Assembly (NCBI GenBank): GCA_029721435.1
Contig: CM056573.1
Location: 47,342,501-47,406,500 of the forward strand
Origin: Gymnothorax reevesii
Taxonomy: Eukaryota; Chordata; Actinopteri; Anguilliformes; Muraenidae
Length of the DNA: 64,000 nt
Reading direction: 5' to 3'
Each line of letters starts with the position of its first letter. The stretch's first letter is position 1. The translations under genes and the position numbers were made by a program. The notes beneath the pieces are model-generated. The model did no database searches and was not told the origin of the DNA. It worked only from the letters and a program-made list of their open reading frames with translations. Below, piece after piece: positions 60,866-64,000 of this stretch.

Positions 60866-61557
60866 TTGGATCTCATACTTCCCCCGAAAATGAGTGTATT
60901 AGCTTTAAAATATGTAATGATAATGATCTGTATCTGACGATTTCCACAACATAGATTCAAATAAATAAGACCAGTAGTAAATAATTCTGATAGACGGCTC
61001 TTGCCTCTTCTGTATATACTTCTATTTAAAAGGATCAGTCATTATTGAACATTTGAGAGATTCATGGCATTTGAGAACACAGCTCAAGAATATTTTTAAC
61101 CACAGTGCAGACTGTTATTTTCAACACAGAAGCGTACAACAAACTCAGTATTTGCAATAAAACCATACAAAATTAAATCTCTGGGAAATATAAAGAGGGA
61201 TAAATGCACAAGTGAAGAATGCATTGTTATGAATTTACTTATCCTGCGTGATGCTAATTTCAATACAAAGATTTCTGTCTGAATAACTATATAAGTGAAA
61301 ACTTTAGCAAAAATGAAGGGGGTACTGCACATCCTTGCCTTTTCACAATATATACAGAACATTGAATCAACAGCACAGAGATCACGACACAATATCACAA
61401 AGAAAAGGTGTCCACGAGTCAGGAAGGGGTTTTAACAAAGTCATGGATTTTGTGCGCTGAATGACCCCATAATTCAGGGTAAGGGGGATTAAACTTTCCC
61501 TGTATGTCTGTTGTTTTTGTGTCTGAGTGTTAGGATGTAGGACCTGTTAGCTGCCTT

Positions 61558-61905
61558 TCACATGATGGCCCTGATTACCAATCGCTGGGCAAAATCTTTC
61601 CCCTTTACCTGGTGCAGGTAGGTGTTCTGCGCGGCAGCTTGGCTCTGATTGGCCAGGCTCTCGTCTTCACTGTCAGGTGGTTCCTCTTTGACCTTGATGA
61701 CCCCCAGCTGTGACCCCGGGAGTTCCCCATCAGAACTGCTACTGCTGCTGCTGCCGCTGTTACTGTTGGTCTGGCTGCCATTTCGGATGACACCACTAGG
61801 GGGAACCCTGTCCTCCTGCATAGGCTGTTCCTTAGTGTCCTCTTCCTCAGACTCTTGTGGGTGAGCATTGGGCTGGCGCAGCTGCTCAATGGATTTCGAC
61901 AAAAT
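61558..61905 (-). CDS. hdac9: Alternative 3' terminal exon of hdac9: MITR/HDRP-type truncated isoform
   Basis: If the GTAAAG donor at the end of exon 61609-61905 is skipped, the frame stays open for 16 codons, VKGKDFAQRLVIRAIM, and stops at TGA 61558-61560. From memory, human MITR/HDRP ends with 16 residues of the same length and pattern after the same exon (V-GKD-A---VI---I), made by the same donor read-through. MITR lacks the deacetylase domain and represses MEF2 targets by recruiting other co-repressors. An intronic read-through would not keep length and pattern by chance, so I infer that the isoform exists here. Expression cannot be shown from DNA alone. Confidence 0.8.
   Translation of the reverse strand: MLSKSIEQLRQPNAHPQESEEEDTKEQPMQEDRVPPSGVIRNGSQTNSNSGSSSSSSSDGELPGSQLGVIKVKEEPPDSEDESLANQSQAAAQNTYLHQVKGKDFAQRLVIRAIM
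61609..61905 (-). CDS. hdac9: hdac9 exon: end of the regulatory half, acidic SUMO-type linker (also the last MITR exon)
   Basis: This 297-nt exon keeps phase 0 at both ends. It begins after a ttttctgtag acceptor and ends CACCAG|GTAAAG. The 99 residues start ILSKSIEQLRQPNAH, matching human HDAC9 LLSKSIEQLKQPGSH, and continue with an acidic QEDRVPPSG block, a serine run and IKVKEEPPDSEDE. VKEE is a sumoylation consensus followed by acid, at the place where HDAC4 carries its known SUMO site. The family role is nuclear co-repression of MEF2; this half binds partners and has no catalytic residues. It is the first hdac9 exon in the window; upstream coding exons lie beyond the right edge. Assignment to HDAC9 rather than HDAC4/5/7 rests on the SKSIEQL start and the downstream exons. 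The a/b paralogue is not resolved. Confidence 0.93.
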
Positions 61906-64000
61906 CTACAGAAAATAAATAAATAAACAACGCTTGAAAAACAGTGCAACACTGCTAATAAATCGATATATTCTTTAAAGCATGATCTGTTAATCGCGTG
62001 TTACATATAATGATGTAACCCAAAGCAGTAGTTGAAATAATCTACTATGGAATGATTCTGGAAATGTTCCCACACCACAATAATATATGTATCTCAGGTA
62101 AATTCTTAAAAAAAAAAAACTTTAATCATGTCTTTTTTAATAAAAAACATTTTAGCATTCTCCATAAGGTCAGGATTTAAGAGTTAAATAAGCTCTAATT
62201 AAGGCAAACTTAATGATTTCAAGGGGGCAATTTAAAAGCCCTTTGGCTGTGAGGCAGGGGGTTTTGTGCTAGTAAAACTGTAAAATAATAGCACCTCTTA
62301 AAAACCGCACCTCTTTCCTCGCATAAAAAAAGAAAAAAACGAGAGAGGACAGGAATGATAGGGCGCTGCACTTTTCTACACTTCCAGGAAATGAAAGTGT
62401 TCAGAAATGACTGGAGCTCCAGCTCTGAGTGTGTGCTGGGACAGGAAATGCATTAAATCAAGTCATGGTGTAGCTGTTGGGTACATAAAAGCAGCCTGTA
62501 CCTGTCTGGCTCAGCAGGAGGGGTAACAGGGAAACGCTTTCCCCCCAAAATGCAGTGCAGAATTACAGTACCTTATATCTCCCAGCATTAGTACATACAT
62601 GCTTTTTATAACTCCATTTGTACCCTATAAGCTTTGGTAAAGTTCCATTATCTTCTCCTGACACCGCAGGTAAGACATTTCTAAACGCACCAGTGCTCTC
62701 GTTAATGCTCAGGCTCAAAATTAATTGGGGTAATGATTCAGAGATTCCTGCTGGTGAGCAGAGGAAGCTAATCCCTGATTAGCAGACATTTATAACACAC
62801 CTTCACAGGCATGTTCAGCTGTTGCCCGTGGTAACAGCACTCAATGCAGGGCTCAGCTGTATTAGAGATTGGCTCCTTGTGGACAATTAGGTTAATGCAA
62901 CTGAAAATAGCTTCCACCTGCACAACAACAAGAGCTGTTTTCAGTGTTTAAAGTAAGCGCATTAAGCCCACTGAAAACTTAACTTCGCTGACTTAAGATT
63001 GTGAGAATAGCTAATTTTTTTTTTTGCCAGTGTCAACGAATATATTTTTCGGATACATTTATTTGTAAAAACTATACCCATGTATAGTAGGTGAATCACT
63101 TAAACATATTCAACACACCTACTGCAGCATACAGCCGGACCTAAATATGGTTAAAAAGACAATCACTGAATGAAATATGATCACTTTCGTTCTACATTAT
63201 TCATACTACATACAAAGAACTAGCAGGTTTTATAATAATAAGCCAGGCGAGTTTAAGAAAAGGTCAGGGTGAGAGGGTAGAGAGGGTGTGGGAGGGGTTA
63301 GTGCGTGACTGAATTATGCCTAAAAATAAACCAGGAACTGGAACTGTGATCCACCCCAGTCCTGAGGCAGCCTGATGTTGCTCTCGCCGGAACGCATTTG
63401 AAGTTTCTATCGGAGAGCTGGAGGGGATCGTGTTCCCAGCGTCTCATCCTGCGTCAGTGCATTGGGACTGAGCCTCTGCTGCGGTCGCACAATGTGGCCT
63501 TTCACCACTTCCGCCCTGTCCAATACGGGCCTCGCACGCTCAGAACTGAATAATTACGGTCAACGCGCCGGTTGGACCACGAGGTCAAGGCTGCCGGCGA
63601 ACAGAAACACAAATATTACCCCAGAAGAACAAAGGCATGCATTCTGTGCTCCTTCTCTCTCGTTTGAACTTGAGTGAATGCGATTACATGGGGCTGGTAT
63701 GCCAATGCTAGCGAGGCCTCCATCTATGATAACAGAATTAGCGCGAGGGCAGCGTTTTCAAAACGTTTGAAGCTAGGCCAGATTTCCCTTAATGTTTAGG
63801 GGAAAGTACGACTTTTGGACTCAGATGTCGCCACCAATCCGCATGAGGCCAACTTCCGGCGCCATACCTTAGCGCAGTGTTGTTTTGCATTTTGAAATAA
63901 GCTGCACAGTCATTTTAAATATTCATTCGATGCTTTATCCCTGTTGAGTACACACATCATTTTCTTGAGCACTCCATGGATAAGATAGAAAAACATTTAA
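61906..64000. other. hdac9 intron upstream of exon 61609-61905
   Basis: The preceding exon (encoding the LAQLVIQQQHQQFLE-like region in human) was not found in these 2.1 kb. The region 63380-63870 is CpG-rich and could be regulatory. Confidence 0.5.

Larger units (their letters stand above)
59715..61557 (-). other. hdac9: Probable 3' UTR of the MITR-type hdac9 transcript
   Basis: Directly downstream of the MITR stop the transcript strand is AT-rich (60640-61557), then mixed, with a CpG-rich middle (60130-60560) and C-rich runs. Two minus-strand AATAAA hexamers are visible: plus-strand TTTATT at 60860-60865 and at 59730-59735. The second is followed on the transcript strand by a GT/T-rich stretch like a downstream cleavage element, and no recognisable transposon lies between. 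The boundary is an inference; a long UTR or two alternative poly(A) sites are both possible. Confidence 0.45.

Overview
This window is vertebrate genomic DNA, almost certainly from a ray-finned fish and probably a teleost. The evidence is a split gene with GT-AG introns, a class IIa histone deacetylase orthologous to HDAC9, and a repeat load typical of fish: Tc1-like, hAT and Harbinger DNA transposons, MITEs, an L2/CR1-group LINE, a tRNA-derived SINE, minisatellites and long CA/TG tracts. There are no operons, bacterial genes or CRISPR arrays. Nearly all other open frames are chance frames in introns or transposon relics.

One host gene runs through the window on the minus strand: hdac9 (fish a or b paralogue not decidable here). 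Ten exons can be placed, in transcription order: 61609-61905, 43938-44097, 42240-42373, 41575-41695, 38698-38747, 23665-23772, 22600-22655, 14659-14746, 9421-9540 and 8918-9015. Phases join without a break. They encode the end of the regulatory half (glutamine/serine-rich linker with an acidic SUMO-type KEEP motif), then the deacetylase domain from its structural zinc site through the catalytic His-His pair and the DVHHGNG zinc-ligand loop to the [12 protein letters not shown] segment. Upstream exons (MEF2 and 14-3-3 regions) lie beyond 64000. Downstream exons (third zinc ligand and class IIa His) lie beyond position 1.

The best single observation is at 61558-61608. If the donor of the first exon is not used, translation continues for 16 residues (VKGKDFAQRLVIRAIM) to a stop. 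This closely resembles the tail of the human catalytically inactive HDAC9 isoform MITR/HDRP, so the truncated co-repressor and its own 3' end appear conserved in this fish. A plausible MITR 3' UTR lies at about 59715-61557.

Layout. 1-8500: transposon graveyard, including an L2-type LINE inside an antisense Tc1 and a TG..-TIR Tc1-like copy at 6560-7932. 8900-9540: two hdac9 exons. 9650-10770: 1.1 kb CA/TG tract. 13440-14080: decayed Tc1-like copy. 14659-14746: exon. 15830-17455: antisense Tc1-like element interrupted by a 0.5 kb inverted-repeat element. 20470-22590: 43-bp minisatellite running up to the donor of exon 22600-22655. 23665-23772: exon. 24776-28925: Tc1-like element split by a hAT and by a Harbinger element. 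30211-30459: perfect-TIR MITE inside a TA microsatellite. 31240-32410: 157-bp tandem repeat holding a SINE, with a second SINE at 35320-35770. 38698-44097: four exons. 44100-59700: large, mostly unremarkable intron with a few MITEs and CA tracts. 59700-61905: MITR 3' end and exon. 61906-64000: intron, with a CpG-rich patch near 63380-63870.

I found no convincing new biological system. The interest lies in conserved isoform architecture, repeats placed directly against splice sites, and several nested insertions with readable target-site duplications.
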